Source of the DNA: Mayfieldus sp963841445
GTDB lineage: Bacteria > Actinomycetota > Thermoleophilia > Solirubrobacterales > 70-9
DNA length: 64,000 nucleotides
Direction: 5' to 3'
Assembly (NCBI GenBank): GCA_963841445.1
Contig: CAWJCP010000002.1
Span: forward strand, 1,612,001 to 1,676,000
The position numbers and the translations under genes were made by a program. The notes under the pieces are model-generated. The model made no database searches. It had not been told where the DNA came from and was given only the letters and a program-made list of their open reading frames with translations. Positions 18,190 to 27,611 of the stretch are shown here, in pieces (the stretch's first letter is position 1; each line of letters starts with the position of its first letter).

Positions 18190-18401
18190 GTTCATCCCCT
18201 CCATGTCAAAGGACGGATCCTCACCTCCAACGCAAGTCGACCGCTGATCGAGGAACTCATCCCTGTTTTCTCTGGCGGCGCGAACTTACCGGTGGAGGGG
18301 GACGCACGCGGTGTCACCGCGGAGAAACTCGGGTTAATGCCAACCGTGGTGTACGCGGTTCTAAGTAAATGTTGCGGTTTCCGGCAGTCCCCTGGGGCGC
18401 G

Positions 18402-18812
18402 TCAAGGACCTCTGCGCCGGGCCTCGAGAACCGACGCCGCCTCGCCCGACTCGGCCACGTAGCCGCCCTCGGGCTCGAGCGGGCGATCCTCGTCCGTCCA
18501 GGCGCTGATCCCGCCCGCCAGGGCGTAGGCATCGAAGCCAGCGGCGCGCAGACCGTCGGCGGCCAGCTCCGAGCGCGAGCCCGAACGGCAGTAGAGGACC
18601 ACCGGTCGCTCGCGGTCGAGGCCTCGCGCCTCGGCTGGCAGGTCGTTGACCTCGACCCGGCGCGCTCCGGGGATCCTTCCCGCCTCCCACTCGTGGGGGC
18701 GGCGCACGTCGATGACCTCGGCTTCAGCGGCCGCCAGCATCTCTGCAAGGCGCGCCGGCGGCAAGTCGCCGCCGTGCTCGGTTCCCTCGGTGTCGATCCG
18801 CTCGCCGACCAT
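18402..18812 (-). CDS. Rhodanese-domain protein (single domain)
   Basis: 136 residues. Rhodanese motifs are clear: VIDVRRPHEWEAGRIPGA, then the active loop YCRSGSRS with the persulfide-forming Cys, and LAGGISAW near the end. Single-domain proteins of this size serve as sulfurtransferases or sulfur carriers. It is downstream of the dodecin gene on the same strand with a gap of about 118 nt. Confidence 0.9.
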   Translation of the reverse strand: MVGERIDTEGTEHGGDLPPARLAEMLAAAEAEVIDVRRPHEWEAGRIPGARRVEVNDLPAEARGLDRERPVVLYCRSGSRSELAADGLRAAGFDAYALAGGISAWTDEDRPLEPEGGYVAESGEAASVLEARRRGP

Positions 18813-18930
18813 GACTCTCTGGATTGGGTCGCATCTCCGGGTCGCTGGCTTCGGGCTCGCTCACGCACGATCTCAGTGCGCTCGCGTCGCCCGTCAGCCT
18901 GCTTCCCCGGACCTGCTCGGCCCCAGCGCG

Positions 18931-19140
18931 TCAGTCTACGTCGGTTCCTTCAATCAAAAATGCGACGCGGACGTGGGCGCGGTACTCGTCGAGGTTCTCG
19001 CCGCGGATCCCGGTCGAGACGATGTCGACGGCGCGGATGTTGCGCAGCGACCCCGTTGCATGGCTCAGGGCCTGCTTTGCGGCGTCGTCGGTCGAGGTCT
19101 TCGAACTGCCAACCAACTCGATGATCTTCACTACTGCCAA
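18931..19140 (-). CDS. Dodecin-family flavin-binding protein
   Basis: 69 residues, matching the small dodecin family that forms 12-subunit flavin or CoA storage shells. The core VVKIIELVGSSKTSTDDAAK and LRNIRAVDIVS follows the family pattern. The start is TTG 19140, set by AAGGAGG 8 nt upstream. In characterised dodecins a Trp follows the RNI/RNL segment and stacks on the flavin; here that position is Ala, so flavin binding may be weak or lost. Confidence 0.88.
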   Translation of the reverse strand: MAVVKIIELVGSSKTSTDDAAKQALSHATGSLRNIRAVDIVSTGIRGENLDEYRAHVRVAFLIEGTDVD

Positions 19141-19178
19141 GGGACTCTCCTCCTTGCTTGCGGGTTGAGGCCCTTGTT

Positions 19179-19421
19179 CTATCCCGAAGCGGGACCGCGG
19201 GCAAGTCGGTCCCACGCGATCGCTCCCGGATCGCGGGCCACGCCCTCGCGAAGGGCGGCCTGCTGCCAGCGGCTCGGCGCCCCCGAGGCGGGCGCCAGGG
19301 CGGTCTCGGCGAGGAACTGCTCCAGCGCGGCGACGATCGCGGCGCCCTCTTCGGGAGTAGGGACACCGCCGATCATCTCGATGCGCGGGCGCGGTGGCTG
19401 GCGCTTGCCGTTGCTGGCCAT
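19179..19421 (-). CDS. Acyl-CoA carboxylase epsilon subunit-like protein
   Basis: 80 residues. The layout matches actinobacterial AccE: a basic Pro-rich start, IEMIGGVPTPEEGAAIVAALE, and a C-terminal segment with SRWQQAALREG. AccE subunits bind the beta carboxyltransferase and stimulate the complex. It is not adjacent to either carboxylase gene in the window but lies between them. The family assignment rests on pattern and length in a short protein. Confidence 0.6.
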   Translation of the reverse strand: MASNGKRQPPRPRIEMIGGVPTPEEGAAIVAALEQFLAETALAPASGAPSRWQQAALREGVARDPGAIAWDRLARGPASG

Positions 19422-19479
19422 GTCGCGACTCTAGCCGCATGCCGGGCGGCTCAACGGCGCGAAGCGGTATGACTGAGCG

Positions 19480-20418
19480 GTGATTCCAGTCATCGGAGCG
19501 GACGGGGTGCACGCCGCTGTCCTGCCGGCCGATGCGATCGAGCGCACCCGTGACGCCTTCGAGCGCCATGCCCGCGGCGAGTGGGCGATGCCGGCGAAGG
19601 TCTACCTCGACAGCCCGCCGGGCGACTTCCGCGCGATGCCGGCCCGCGGCTCCGGTGTTGCGCTTCTGAAGTGGGTCACTTCCTTTCCCGAGAACCCGAA
19701 GCGCGGGCTGCCGGTGGTGACCGGGACGATCCTTCTCTCCGACGCCGACAGCGGCGCCGAGCTGGCGATTCTCGACGCCCGCTCGGTGACATGGCTGCGG
19801 ACCGGTGCCGCAGCCGCCGTCTCGGCCGAGGTCCTGGCGAGGCCCGGGGCGAGCATCGTGGGGATGATCGGCTGCGGGGTCAACGGCGCCTGGGCGGCAC
19901 GCTGCCTCGCCGCCGCCGGCTTCGGGCCCGGCATCTGCAGCGATCGCGATCGCGACGCCGCCGAGCGGCTGGCCGAGGAGCTGGGCTGGGAGGCGGGCGG
20001 GCGTGACGAGGCGACGGCGGCAGACATCGTGGTCACCTGCACGCCGGGCGATGATCCGGTGCTGGCGGCCTCCGACTTGCGCGACGGCCAGCACATCGCG
20101 GCGCTCGGCGCCGACGCCCACGGCAAGGCGGAGCTGGAGCGCGACGCGCTGCGCCGCTGCCATCTTTTCTGCGACGAATGGCAGCAGGCGAGCAGCGGCG
20201 GCGAGCTCTCCGGCGCCGTCGCCGCCGGCGAGGTCGGCCGCGGCCAGGTCACCCAGCTCGGCGACGTGCTGATCGGCGAGGCGCCGGGCCGCGCCTCCGA
20301 CGAAGAGGCGACGCTCTTTGACTCGACCGGCCTCGCGGTCCAGGACTTGGGGATCGCGCTGGCGGTGCTCGACGCGCTGCGCGCCGGCCGCATCGACGCG
20401 CAGCAGGTCGAGCTTTAG
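19480..20418 (+). CDS. Ornithine cyclodeaminase / mu-crystallin family NAD(P)-dependent enzyme
   Basis: 312 residues with the family's two-part layout: an N-terminal substrate domain (ALLKWVTSFPENPKRGLP, ARSVTWLRTGAAAAVSA) and a Rossmann domain (VGMIGCGVNGAWAARC, ADIVVTCTPGDDPVL, ALGADAHGKAELE). Members are ornithine cyclodeaminases, alanine dehydrogenases or ketimine reductases, which cannot be told apart by sequence here. Start is GTG 19480. The next gene begins only 14 nt downstream, suggesting co-transcription. Confidence 0.85.
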   Translation: MIPVIGADGVHAAVLPADAIERTRDAFERHARGEWAMPAKVYLDSPPGDFRAMPARGSGVALLKWVTSFPENPKRGLPVVTGTILLSDADSGAELAILDARSVTWLRTGAAAAVSAEVLARPGASIVGMIGCGVNGAWAARCLAAAGFGPGICSDRDRDAAERLAEELGWEAGGRDEATAADIVVTCTPGDDPVLAASDLRDGQHIAALGADAHGKAELERDALRRCHLFCDEWQQASSGGELSGAVAAGEVGRGQVTQLGDVLIGEAPGRASDEEATLFDSTGLAVQDLGIALAVLDALRAGRIDAQQVEL

Positions 20419-20431
20419 GGTTACGAGGGCA

Positions 20432-23400
20432 TTGGAAGCTTCAGAGAGCGTCAGCTGCCCATCCTGCGGATCCGAGAATCGCCAAGGATCGCGATTCTGC
20501 GGTGGATGCGGCGGGTCGCTTGAGCTGAAGGTCGTCTGTCGCTCCTGCGACGCCGAAAACTCCGCTGGGCAGAGATTCTGCAACGAGTGCGGCGCGGCGC
20601 TCGGCCCGTTCGAGAAGTCCTCATCCTCGGCGGGGGATCCGGCGCCGGCTCCGGCCGTCGCGGCCCCGGCGCCGCCGGCGGCGATTGAGGCTCCGGGTCA
20701 CCTCGCCCGCAAAGCGCATGCCGCCGCCTCTGGGCTTACAGGCGAGCGCAAGCAGGTGACCGTCCTCTTCGCCGACGTGATGGGGTCGATGCAGCTCGCC
20801 GAGCGCACCGACCCGGAGCGCTGGCAAACGATCATGGACGGCTTCTTCCGTGCCCTTGCGGCGGCCGTGCACCACTTCGAGGGAACCGTCGATAAGTTCA
20901 CCGGCGACGGGATCATGGCCCTGTTCGGCGCACCGATCGCGCACGAGGACCACGCGCAGCGAGCGTGTTACGCGGCGTTGGAGATGCAGCGTGCCGTCAG
21001 CGAGTACGCCGACGAGGTTCGCCGCAGCGACGGGATCAGCATCACCACCCGGATCGGGATCAATTCCGGCGACGTCGTGGTCGGCTCGATCGGCGACGAT
21101 CTCAGCCTCTCCTACACGGCCGTGGGGCACACCGTCGGGCTCGCACAGCGAATGGAGGCCCTCGCCGAGCCCGGCAAGGCCTACCTGACCGCGCACACGG
21201 CGCGGCTCGCAGCCGGTTTCCTGGAGATGCGCGACCTGGGGGAGTTCGAGGTAAAGGGCGCGAGCGAGCCGCTGGGAATCCAGGAGCTGACCGGAGTCGG
21301 GTCGGCGCGAGGCCGGTTGGACGTGGCCCAGCAGCGTGGCTTCTCGCCCTTCGTCGGCCGCTCGATCGAGACAGGGGAGCTGGATGCGGCAATGGAGCGA
21401 ACGATTCAGGGCAACGGTGAGGCGATTGGCATCGTGGGAGACGCCGGCGTCGGCAAGAGCCGGCTCTGTCACGAGTTTGCCGAGCGCTGCCGCGCCCGCG
21501 GGATTGCCGTCTACGAAGCCCAGTGCCAGGCTCACGGCAAGGCCATCCCGCTGCTACCGGTGCTGCAGATGACCCGGGCCTACTACGGGATCGGGCCCGC
21601 GGACTCCGAGCGCGAGGCGCGGGAGAAGGTCGCCGGGCGCCTGCTGCTGCTCGATCCCGACTTCGGCGACGACCTCGGGATCGTCTTCGAGATGCTCGGA
21701 ATTCCGGACCCAAAGCGCCCGGCCCCGCAGATGAACGCGGAGGCGCGCCAGCGCCGGCTCGTGGACGTGATTCGCCGCATCGCAGGTGCCAGCGCCCGCC
21801 TCGAGCCGGCCGTCATGCTGCTCGAGGACCTGCACTGGATCGACCCCGCGAGCGAGCCGTTCTTGAAGGGTCTGGTCGAGGCGGTCCCTGGCACCAATAC
21901 CCTCGTGCTGACCAACTTCCGCCCCGAGTACCGGGCCGAGTGGATGAGCCGCTCCCATTACCGCCAGCTCCCGCTGGCGCCACTCGGTCCCGAGGCTCTG
22001 GACGAACTGCTAGCCGACCTGCTCGGGACCGACCCATCGCTTGACGGCTTGTCGGAGATGGTCCGCGAGCAGACCGGGGGCAATCCCTTCTACGTCGAGG
22101 AGGCGGTCCGCGAGCTGGTCGAGTCGGGGGCCTTGGAGGGAGACCGCGGCGACTACAGGCTGACCCACGAGATCGGCGAGCTACGGGTCCCACCCAGCGT
22201 GCAGGCCATCCTCTCCGCACGCATCGACCGCCTCGATGCACCGACCAAGGGGACGCTTCAGGTCGCCGCGGCGATCGGCAAGGAGTTTGAGCGCTGCCTG
22301 CTGAGGTCTGCCTCGGAGCTGGACGACGATCAGCTCGAAGGGGCCCTCAGCGAACTGTGCGAAGCCGAGTTCGTGCAGCAGACCGCTCTCTATCCCGAGC
22401 CTCAGTATGCCTTTCGCCACCCGCTGACCCAGGAGGTCGCCTACGGGACCCAGCTCGCCACTGCCCGCGCCGTCGCCCATGCGGCGATCGCGCGCGGGAT
22501 GCAGGAGACAGATCCCGAGTTGCTCGACGAGCGGGCCGCGCTGATCGCCCAGCATTTCGAGCAGGCCGGGGACGCGATGCAAGCCGCGCTGTGGCACGCC
22601 CGCGCCGCCGGCTGGGCCGGTTTCGCCGATCCGAACGCGGCGCTGGCGCACTGGAAGCGAATCCGGGAGCTGGACCCCGACCTACCACCCGGCGCCGAGG
22701 CCTACCCGTTGCGGATCGGCGCCCGGACCATGGTCCTCACCCTGGGGTGGCGCTTGGGGGAGGACGTCGCGGAGGCCCGAGCGGTATTCGAGGAAGGCAA
22801 GGCCCTGGCTGAGGGGGCAGGCGACTACGGAAGCCTCGCGATGCTTCACGGAGCACTCGGATTGGTGGAGGCCACCTGCGCGGGAAACGTCGCCGAGTAC
22901 ATCCGCCGCGCCGATGAGGCGAGCCGCGTCCTGGACCGAATCGAGGACCCGGACCTGCGCGTGGCGGCATCGACGGCCCAGATGTACGCCTACTACCTGG
23001 CGGGTCGCTTTGAGGATGGGCTCGCCGCCCTGGACCGGGTACTAGAGCTGACTGCCGACGACCCCCAGTTGGGCGCCGGGATAGTCCTGGGCAACCCACG
23101 TGCCTGGGCAACCTCGTTCCGAGCCGGCCCCCTGATCGCACTCGGGCGCATGGAAGAGGCTCGCCAGGCGATCGCAGAGGGCACCGAGCTCTGCCGCCGC
23201 TGGGACCGCGAGGCACTCGGCTGGAGCAATACCTTCAGCGTCGCCCTGACCGTCTGGGGCGGCGAGCCGCCGAGCCCGGACACGGTTATGCACGGGCGGA
23301 GGGCGGTCGAGATTGCGGAGGAGATCGGGGATGCCTTCTCGCGCATCGTCGGCTACTCGTGGCTCTGCCTGGCCCACATCGTCGTGGGCGAGCCCGCCGA

Positions 23401-23881
23401 GGCGATCCGGGTCGCCGACCACTGCCTGGCGATGATCGCCGAGCGCGGAGCCGGCCTGGAGTTCGAGCCGACCGTCCATGGAGTCCGCGCCGAGGCTCGC
23501 GGCGCCCAGGGGGAGCTTGACCTGGCGGTCGAGGAGGGGAAGCTGGCCCTGCGGCTCACAGAGGAACGGGGCACAAACTCGATTCGGCCGCGCACCCGGA
23601 TCCTCCTCGCGGAAATCCTGCTCAACCGCGGGGGAGCGGGAGACATAGGGCGCGCCGCCGAGTTGATCGACGAGGCTGAGCGAATCGCCCGCGATTTCGG
23701 GGCGCGACCGGACGTCGCCAGAGCACTTCGGCAGCGCGCTCACCTCTTTGCGACCGAAGGGGACGATGATGGCCGAGATGCCTTGCTGACCGATGCGCTG
23801 GCGATGGCGCGCGAGATGGACGCCCGCGGGCTGATCGCGCAGATCGAGGCCGACCTGGTCGAACCCGCCGCGAGCCACTAG
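20432..23881 (+). CDS. Zinc-ribbon / class III nucleotidyl cyclase / AAA ATPase / TPR regulator
   Basis: 1149 residues. Two zinc ribbons open the protein (CPSCG...FCGGCG and CRSCD...FCNECG, residues about 9-60), then a Pro/Ala linker. A class III cyclase domain follows at about 108-290 with both metal Asp motifs (VLFADVMGSM, KFTGDGIMALFG) and NSGDVVVGSIGDD. A STAND-like ATPase has its P-loop GDAGVGKSR near 335 and MLLEDLHWID as Walker B. The last 450 residues are helical TPR-like repeats. The start is TTG 20432 with GAGG upstream, 14 nt after the preceding gene. Large cyclase-ATPase proteins of this kind are thought to be signalling proteins; the ligand is unknown and cyclase activity unproven. 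Confidence 0.88.
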   Translation: MEASESVSCPSCGSENRQGSRFCGGCGGSLELKVVCRSCDAENSAGQRFCNECGAALGPFEKSSSSAGDPAPAPAVAAPAPPAAIEAPGHLARKAHAAASGLTGERKQVTVLFADVMGSMQLAERTDPERWQTIMDGFFRALAAAVHHFEGTVDKFTGDGIMALFGAPIAHEDHAQRACYAALEMQRAVSEYADEVRRSDGISITTRIGINSGDVVVGSIGDDLSLSYTAVGHTVGLAQRMEALAEPGKAYLTAHTARLAAGFLEMRDLGEFEVKGASEPLGIQELTGVGSARGRLDVAQQRGFSPFVGRSIETGELDAAMERTIQGNGEAIGIVGDAGVGKSRLCHEFAERCRARGIAVYEAQCQAHGKAIPLLPVLQMTRAYYGIGPADSEREAREKVAGRLLLLDPDFGDDLGIVFEMLGIPDPKRPAPQMNAEARQRRLVDVIRRIAGASARLEPAVMLLEDLHWIDPASEPFLKGLVEAVPGTNTLVLTNFRPEYRAEWMSRSHYRQLPLAPLGPEALDELLADLLGTDPSLDGLSEMVREQTGGNPFYVEEAVRELVESGALEGDRGDYRLTHEIGELRVPPSVQAILSARIDRLDAPTKGTLQVAAAIGKEFERCLLRSASELDDDQLEGALSELCEAEFVQQTALYPEPQYAFRHPLTQEVAYGTQLATARAVAHAAIARGMQETDPELLDERAALIAQHFEQAGDAMQAALWHARAAGWAGFADPNAALAHWKRIRELDPDLPPGAEAYPLRIGARTMVLTLGWRLGEDVAEARAVFEEGKALAEGAGDYGSLAMLHGALGLVEATCAGNVAEYIRRADEASRVLDRIEDPDLRVAASTAQMYAYYLAGRFEDGLAALDRVLELTADDPQLGAGIVLGNPRAWATSFRAGPLIALGRMEEARQAIAEGTELCRRWDREALGWSNTFSVALTVWGGEPPSPDTVMHGRRAVEIAEEIGDAFSRIVGYSWLCLAHIVVGEPAEAIRVADHCLAMIAERGAGLEFEPTVHGVRAEARGAQGELDLAVEEGKLALRLTEERGTNSIRPRTRILLAEILLNRGGAGDIGRAAELIDEAERIARDFGARPDVARALRQRAHLFATEGDDDGRDALLTDALAMAREMDARGLIAQIEADLVEPAASH

Positions 23882-23900
23882 TCAAACGAAGGGAGAACCG

Positions 23901-24344
23901 ATGAGCACTTCGACATCCCGCGTGACCGGCGTCGACTTCGTCGTCGTCCCGACCAAGGACTTCGACGCGGCGGTGGCGTTCTACCGCGACGTGATCGGGC
24001 TGCAGGAGTCCAAGCAGTGGGGCGATATGCCCGGCAAGGAGTTCGAGACCGGCAACCTGACGATCGCGGTAATGCAGTCCGACGGCTTCGGGATCGAGTT
24101 CGCACCGCACACCCACCCGATCGCCCTTCAGGTCGAGGACGTCGAGGCGTCGAGGGCCGAGCTGGAGTCGAAGGGGATCGAGTTTCAGGCCGACACGATC
24201 GACAGCGGCGTCTGCCACATGGCCTTCTTCTCCGACCCGGACGGCAATGGGCTGATGCTGCATCACCGCTACGCGCCGCCCGACGCCAAACCCGACGACC
24301 TCGAGCAGACCGCCGCGGCGGTGACCGGGGGCGACGCCGGCTAG
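23901..24344 (+). CDS. VOC (glyoxalase/dioxygenase) family protein
   Basis: 147 residues from ATG 23901 with GGGAG 6 nt upstream. One vicinal-oxygen-chelate module pair: VDFVVVPTKDFDAAVAFYRD, then HPIALQVEDVEASRAEL and MAFFSDPDGNGLMLHH, with plausible metal ligands His and Glu. These proteins cover glyoxalases, isomerases, resistance proteins and dioxygenases. It overlaps the end of the carboxylase beta gene by 4 nt, convergently. Confidence 0.85.
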   Translation: MSTSTSRVTGVDFVVVPTKDFDAAVAFYRDVIGLQESKQWGDMPGKEFETGNLTIAVMQSDGFGIEFAPHTHPIALQVEDVEASRAELESKGIEFQADTIDSGVCHMAFFSDPDGNGLMLHHRYAPPDAKPDDLEQTAAAVTGGDAG

Positions 24345-25909
24345 AGCGGGATGTTCCCGTGCTTGCGCTTCGGCTGCTCGACCCGCTTGGTCTGAAGCGT
24401 GCGCAGTGCCCGGATCAGCTTCGGGCGCGTCTGGTGCGGCTCGATGACGTCGTCGATGTAGCCGCGCTCCGCGGCGGAGTAGGGATTGGCGAAGTGGGCC
24501 TTGTAGTCATCGATCAGCTTCGTGCGCCGCTCGTCGGGCGTCGGTGAGTCGGCGATGTCGCGGCGGTAGATGATGTTGACCGCGCCCTCTGGCCCCATCA
24601 CGGCCACCTCCGCGCTCGGCCAGGCGAAATTGAAGTCGGCCAGCATGTGCTTGGAGTTCATGACGTCGTAGGCCCCCCCGTACGCCTTGCGGGTCACCAC
24701 GGTCAGCTTCGGGACCGTCGCCTCGGTGAAGGCGTAGAGCAGCTTGGCGCCGTGGCGGATGATCCCGCCCCACTCCTGCGAGGTCCCGGGCAAGAAGCCG
24801 GGCACGTCGGTGAAGGTGAGCAGGGGGACGTTGAAGGCATCGCAGGTGCGCACGAAGCGGGCCGCCTTCTCCGAGGACTCGATGTCGAGCACTCCAGCCA
24901 GGTGGGCGGGCTGGTTGCCGACCACGCCGACCGGATAGCCGTCGAGGCGGGAGAAGCCGACCACGATGTTGCGCGCGAAGTGCTCCTGCACCTCGAAGAA
25001 CTCGCCGTCGTCGACGATCAGCGCGATCACCTCGCGCATGTCGTAGGGCTTGCTGGGATCGTCGGGGACGATCGAGTCCAGCCCCGCCTCGCTGCGCTCG
25101 GGATCGTCGGCGGGCTCGACCCGGGGCGGCATCTCGAGGTTGTTGAGCGGCAGGAAGGACATCAGGTAGCGGACGTCCTCGAGGCAGCTCTCCTCGTCGT
25201 CGGCGGCGAAGTGCGCGACGCCCGACTTCGTGTTGTGCGACATCGCCCCGCCGAGCTCCTCGAAGGTCGTCTCCTCGCCGGTCACGGTCTTGATCACCTC
25301 GGGGCCGGTGATGAACATGTGCGAGGTCTCCTTGACCATGAAGATGAAGTCGGTCATCGCCGGTGAGTAGACGGCGCCGCCGGCGCAGGGGCCCATCACC
25401 AGGCTGATCTGCGGGATCACGCCCGAGCAGTTGACGTTGCGCACGAAGACGTCGCCGTAGGCGCCGAGCGAGACGACGCCCTCCTGGATCCGCGCCCCGC
25501 CGGAGTCGTTGATCCCGATCACCGGTGCCCCGACCTGGGCGGCGAGGTCCATGACCTTGCACATCTTCTCCGCCATCACCTCGCCCAGCGAGCCGCCGAA
25601 GACCGTGAAGTCCTGCGAGAAGACGAAGACGGTGCGCCCGTCGATCGTCCCGTAACCGGTCACCACCGCGTCGCCGTAGGGGCGGCGCTTCTGCATCTCG
25701 AACTCGTAGGTGCGGTGGCGGACGAAGGTGTCGAGCTCCTCGAAGGAGCCCGGGTCGAGCAGCTTCTCGATCCGCTCCCGCGCCGTGAGCTTGCCCTTCT
25801 CGTGCTGCTTTTCGACCGCGTCCTCGGAGGCGGAATGGATCGCCGCCTCGCGCAGCTCGCGCAGCTGCTCGAGCTTCTCCGCGTGGGTCTCGGGAAACTT
25901 CTCGCGCAT
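24341..25909 (-). CDS. Propionyl-/acyl-CoA carboxylase beta (carboxyltransferase) subunit
   Basis: 522 residues, uninterrupted. It moves the carboxyl group from carboxybiotin to an acyl-CoA. Family features: LTARERIEKLLDPGSFEE near the start, the first oxyanion region INDSGGARIQEGV, MGPCAGGAVYSPA, TDVPGFLPGTSQEW and the second site KAYGGAYDVM. It matches PccB/AccD5-type subunits in length and motifs. It is 21 nt downstream of the methylmalonyl-CoA mutase gene, so the pair forms a propionyl-CoA to succinyl-CoA unit. The biotin-bearing partner is at 7657-9463. Confidence 0.94.
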   Translation of the reverse strand: MREKFPETHAEKLEQLRELREAAIHSASEDAVEKQHEKGKLTARERIEKLLDPGSFEELDTFVRHRTYEFEMQKRRPYGDAVVTGYGTIDGRTVFVFSQDFTVFGGSLGEVMAEKMCKVMDLAAQVGAPVIGINDSGGARIQEGVVSLGAYGDVFVRNVNCSGVIPQISLVMGPCAGGAVYSPAMTDFIFMVKETSHMFITGPEVIKTVTGEETTFEELGGAMSHNTKSGVAHFAADDEESCLEDVRYLMSFLPLNNLEMPPRVEPADDPERSEAGLDSIVPDDPSKPYDMREVIALIVDDGEFFEVQEHFARNIVVGFSRLDGYPVGVVGNQPAHLAGVLDIESSEKAARFVRTCDAFNVPLLTFTDVPGFLPGTSQEWGGIIRHGAKLLYAFTEATVPKLTVVTRKAYGGAYDVMNSKHMLADFNFAWPSAEVAVMGPEGAVNIIYRRDIADSPTPDERRTKLIDDYKAHFANPYSAAERGYIDDVIEPHQTRPKLIRALRTLQTKRVEQPKRKHGNIPL

Positions 25910-25930
25910 CGGCCGCAGTCTATGGGCGGC

Positions 25931-27592
25931 CTAGAAGAACGCGCCGCCCTTGTACTCGCCGAAGACGTCGCGCATCGCGCCGCAGACCTCTCCAATCGAG
26001 GCCCCGGCGGCGAGCGCGTCGCGGATCGGGTGCAGGAGGTTGCCGTCGCCGCGGGCGACGTCGCGCAGCGCGTCGAGCTGGCGCCCAAGCTCCTCGTCAT
26101 CTCGCGATTCCTTGAACTGCGCCAGCCGGCGCAGCTGCCGCTCCTCGGACTCCGGATCGACCTTGAGGATCTCGACGTCGTCGACCTGATCGGTGACGTA
26201 CTGGTTGACCCCGACGATCACGTCCTGGCCGGTCCGGTAGCGCTCCTGGTAGGAGGCCGCGGACTCCTCGATCTCGCGCTGCATGAACTCCAGCGCATTG
26301 ACGCTGCCCCCGATCTCCTCGACCTTGTCGATCAGCTCCCAGCTGCGCTCCTCGATCTCGTCGGTGAGCGACTCGATGAAGTAGGAGCCGGCCAGAGGGT
26401 CGACGGTGTCGGCGACGCCGGACTCGTGCGCGAGCACCTGCTGGGTGCGCAGCGCGATCCGCGCCGAGCGCTCCGAGGGCAGCGCCAGCGCCTCGTCGAA
26501 GCCGTTGGTGTGCAGCGACTGGGTGCCGCCGCAGACGGCGGCGAAGCCCTGCAGCGCCACCCGGACGATGTTGACCTCCGGCTGCTGCGCCTGCAGCGTG
26601 ACCCCTCCGGTCTGGGTGTGGAAGCGGATCTTCTGGGCGCTCTCGTCGCTGGCCCGGAAGCGCTCGCGCATGATCTTCGCCCACATCCGCCGCGCCGCCC
26701 GGAACTTGGCGACCTCCTGGAAGACGTTGTTGTGGCAGTTGAAGAAAAAGGCGAGCCGCTTGCCGAAGCGGTCGATCTCCAGCCCCGCGTCGAGGCCCGC
26801 CTGCACGTAGGCGATCGCGTTGGCAAGCGTGAAGCCGACCTCCTGGACCGCCGAGCAGCCCTTCTCGCGGATGTGGTAGCCGGAGATCGAGATCGTGTTC
26901 CAGCTCGGGACGTGCTCGTCGCAGTAGGCGAAGATGTCGGTGGTCAGCCGCATCGTCGGCTCCGGCGGATAGATGTAGTTGCCGCGCGCCACGTACTCCT
27001 TCAGGACGTCGTTCTGGACCGTCCCGCGGAGCTGGTCTGGCTTTACCCCCTGCTCCTCGCCGACCAGCTGGTAGAGGAGCAGCAGGATCGCTGCCGGCGC
27101 GTTGATCGTCATCGAGGTCGAGACCTCGTCGAGGGGGATCTGATCGAAGCAGATCCGCATGTCCTCGATCGTGTCGATCGCGACCCCGGTTCGGCCGACC
27201 TCACCGCGGCAGAGCGGATCGTCGGAGTCGCGCCCGAGCTGGGTCGGCAAGTCGAAGGCCATCGAGAGGCCGGTCGACCCGTGCTCGATCAGGTAGCGAT
27301 AGCGGGTGTTGGTCTCCTCGGCGGTCGCGTAGCCGGCGTACTGGCGCATCGTCCAGAGCCGGTCGCGGTACATCCCCTCGTGGACGCCGCGCGTGTAGGG
27401 GTAGGAGCCGGGCTCGCCGAGGCGCTCCTGGAGGTCGGGAGCGACGTCGGAGGAGTCGTAGAGGCGGTCGATCTCGATTCCCGAGTCGGTGAAGACCCGC
27501 TCGTCGTCGGGGCCGACGACCGGCGCGATCGTGCGGTCATCGTCGACCTCTATGCCGCCGCTCTTCGGGGGGTCGCTGGGCCGGGTGGCCAT
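25931..27592 (-). CDS. Methylmalonyl-CoA mutase large (catalytic) subunit, without cobalamin domain
   Basis: 553 residues containing only the TIM-barrel substrate domain, as in two-subunit mutases. Motifs: LWTMRQYAGYATAEETN, GLSMAFDLPTQLG, NDVLKEYVARGNYIYPPEP, SISGYHIREKG and FHTQTGGVTLQAQQPE. The Tyr in EGMY and the Arg in VARGNYIY are residues I know as markers of methylmalonyl-CoA specificity against isobutyryl- or hydroxyisobutyryl-CoA mutases, so this is probably a true methylmalonyl-CoA mutase. The B12-binding small subunit is not in the window. It is directly upstream of the carboxylase beta gene. Confidence 0.9.
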   Translation of the reverse strand: MATRPSDPPKSGGIEVDDDRTIAPVVGPDDERVFTDSGIEIDRLYDSSDVAPDLQERLGEPGSYPYTRGVHEGMYRDRLWTMRQYAGYATAEETNTRYRYLIEHGSTGLSMAFDLPTQLGRDSDDPLCRGEVGRTGVAIDTIEDMRICFDQIPLDEVSTSMTINAPAAILLLLYQLVGEEQGVKPDQLRGTVQNDVLKEYVARGNYIYPPEPTMRLTTDIFAYCDEHVPSWNTISISGYHIREKGCSAVQEVGFTLANAIAYVQAGLDAGLEIDRFGKRLAFFFNCHNNVFQEVAKFRAARRMWAKIMRERFRASDESAQKIRFHTQTGGVTLQAQQPEVNIVRVALQGFAAVCGGTQSLHTNGFDEALALPSERSARIALRTQQVLAHESGVADTVDPLAGSYFIESLTDEIEERSWELIDKVEEIGGSVNALEFMQREIEESAASYQERYRTGQDVIVGVNQYVTDQVDDVEILKVDPESEERQLRRLAQFKESRDDEELGRQLDALRDVARGDGNLLHPIRDALAAGASIGEVCGAMRDVFGEYKGGAFF

Positions 27593-27611
27593 GGGGAAAG
27601 GATATTGGGGC

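Noticed and set aside
19179..19421. Spurious short frame rather than an AccE-like gene
   Set aside because: The ATG start, codon use and the Trp-containing C-terminal pattern match AccE proteins; kept at moderate confidence.
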